Below, piece by piece: positions 34,284 to 35,512 of a stretch of DNA of 35,512 nucleotides; position 1 is the stretch's first letter, and each line of letters opens with the position of its first letter. The DNA comes from an uncultured Clostridia bacterium. Its GTDB lineage: Bacteria > Bacillota > Clostridia > Oscillospirales > Acutalibacteraceae. Position numbers and translations under genes: made by a program. The notes under the pieces were generated by a model that ran no database searches, was not told the DNA's origin, and saw only the letters and a program-made list of their open reading frames with translations. The DNA is taken from NCBI GenBank assembly GCA_947624865.1, contig CANQMH010000010.1, positions 1 to 35,512 of the forward strand, written 5' to 3'.

Positions 34284-35512
34284 ATGAGTGCAAAAGAATA
34301 TCCTATTGTAGATAATGCAAAATCTTTTGAAGCAGCTCTTGCAAAAGTTAAAGAAGCTCAGAAGGTTTTTGCGACCTACACACAGGAACAGGTGGATAAG
34401 ATTTTTCTTGCTGCTGCGACTGCGGCAAATAAAATGAGAATTCCGCTTGCTAAAATGGCTGTTGAAGAAACAGGCATGGGCGTAGCAGAAGACAAAGTTA
34501 TTAAAAACCACTACGCTTCCGAGTATATTTACAATGCTTACAAGAATGTAAAAACCTGCGGTGTTATTGAAGAGGACAAATCATTCGGAATCAAGAAAAT
34601 AGCCGAACCTATCGGCGTTATTGCGGCTGTAATCCCCACAACAAATCCTACATCAACAGCTATTTTTAAGACGCTTATCTGCTTAAAGACGCGCAACGGT
34701 ATCATTATCAGCCCTCATCCGCGCGCTAAAAAGAGTACGATTGAGGCGGCAAAGACAGTTCTTGAGGCTGCCGTTGCAGCAGGTGCTCCCGAAGGAATTA
34801 TCAGCTGGATTGACGTTCCGTCGCTTGAGCTTACAAATATGCTTATGCAGGAGGCTGACTGTATTCTTGCTACCGGCGGCCCGGGAATGGTTAAGGCTGC
34901 CTATTCATCAGGTAAGCCTGCACTCGGTGTCGGCGCAGGAAATACACCTGCTATTATTGATGAGTCCGCTGACATTATCCTTGCAGTCAACTCAATTATT
35001 CACTCAAAAACTTTCGACAACGGTATGATTTGCGCTTCTGAGCAGTCAGTTATTGCCGAAAAGAAAATATACAGCAAGGTTAAAAAAGAATTTAAAGCCC
35101 GCGGCTGTTACTTCCTTAATGACGAAGAAATAGATAAGGTCAGAAAGACCATTATTATAAACGGTGCGCTCAATGCTAAAATCGTTGGCCAGAAGCCTGT
35201 TACAATTGCCGCTCTTGCGGGCGTTAAGGTTCCAGAAAAAACAAAAATTCTTATCGGCGAGGTTGAATCGGTTGACATCAGCGAGGAATTTGCTCACGAA
35301 AAGCTTTCTCCAGTACTCGCAATGTATAAAGCTGAAAACTTTGAGGACGCTGTTTCAAAGGCTGAACAGCTCGTTGCCGACGGAGGCTATGGACATACAT
35401 CATCACTCTATATTGACGCAGTAAACGAAAAAGAAAAAATCAATGAATTTGCTGCCCGTATGAAAACCTGCCGTATTCTTGTAAACACTCCTTCCTCTCA
35501 CGGCGGCCGGCG
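34284..35512 (+). CDS. adhE: Bifunctional acetaldehyde-CoA/alcohol dehydrogenase, N-terminal (aldehyde dehydrogenase) part, runs off right edge
   Basis: MSAKEYPIVDNAKSFEAALAKVKEAQKVFATYTQEQVDKIF...GIKKIAEPIGVIAAVIPTTNPTSTAIFKTLICLKTRNGIIISPHPRAKKSTIEAAK...LATGGPGMVKAAYSSGKPALGVGAGNTPAIIDE...DNGMICASEQSV. No stop in window, so not in the ORF track. Whether the alcohol dehydrogenase half follows is outside the window. Confidence 0.93.
   Translation, partial: MSAKEYPIVDNAKSFEAALAKVKEAQKVFATYTQEQVDKIFLAAATAANKMRIPLAKMAVEETGMGVAEDKVIKNHYASEYIYNAYKNVKTCGVIEEDKSFGIKKIAEPIGVIAAVIPTTNPTSTAIFKTLICLKTRNGIIISPHPRAKKSTIEAAKTVLEAAVAAGAPEGIISWIDVPSLELTNMLMQEADCILATGGPGMVKAAYSSGKPALGVGAGNTPAIIDESADIILAVNSIIHSKTFDNGMICASEQSVIAEKKIYSKVKKEFKARGCYFLNDEEIDKVRKTIIINGALNAKIVGQKPVTIAALAGVKVPEKTKILIGEVESVDISEEFAHEKLSPVLAMYKAENFEDAVSKAEQLVADGGYGHTSSLYIDAVNEKEKINEFAARMKTCRILVNTPSSHGGR

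Noticed and set aside
34281-35424. ORFs at 34281-34511 (-), 34741-35028 (+), 35046-35297 (-), 35164-35424 (+)
   Set aside because: All are shadow frames of the long open adhE reading frame from 34284 to the window edge.
1-35512. CRISPR arrays, insertion sequences, prophage, tRNA/rRNA genes
   Set aside because: Looked for repeats, transposase/integrase-like proteins and RNA gene signatures while reading both strands and found none that could be supported.

Overview
The window looks like a chromosomal core segment of a low-GC, spore-forming anaerobic Firmicute (Clostridia, probably Ruminococcaceae-like; this is inference from gene content). It carries fermentation and central-carbon genes (partial pflB, pyk, ackA, partial adhE, glgB), proline synthesis (proB-proA), replication and tRNA/rRNA modification genes (holB, trmN6-like, rsmI, tmcAL, a ProX-like editing deacylase), folC, aroK, ricT, a complete spoIIAA-spoIIAB-sigF operon, several cell-wall or surface proteins and a GntR-ABC transporter operon. 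I saw no phage, transposon, CRISPR array, tRNA or rRNA. Three real coding regions are absent from or hidden in the supplied ORF track: pflB (runs off the left edge), adhE (runs off the right edge) and a 56-aa ferredoxin. The most interesting items are: (i) a ZTP (pfl-motif) riboswitch merged with a terminator upstream of pflB; (ii) an unassigned, densely structured RNA leader with a possible pseudoknot in a cluster of small clostridial proteins; (iii) an uncharacterised three-gene surface/secreted module at 18.4-20.0 kb with a hairpin that may mask a ribosome-binding site; (iv) a perfect 12-bp inverted repeat over the gntR-ABC promoter; (v) structured leaders ahead of the NlpC/P60 and LRR genes; and (vi) a solitary siderophore/cobalamin-type binding protein fused to a peptidoglycan-binding domain. 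No database or folding program was run. All family calls are from reading the protein sequences.
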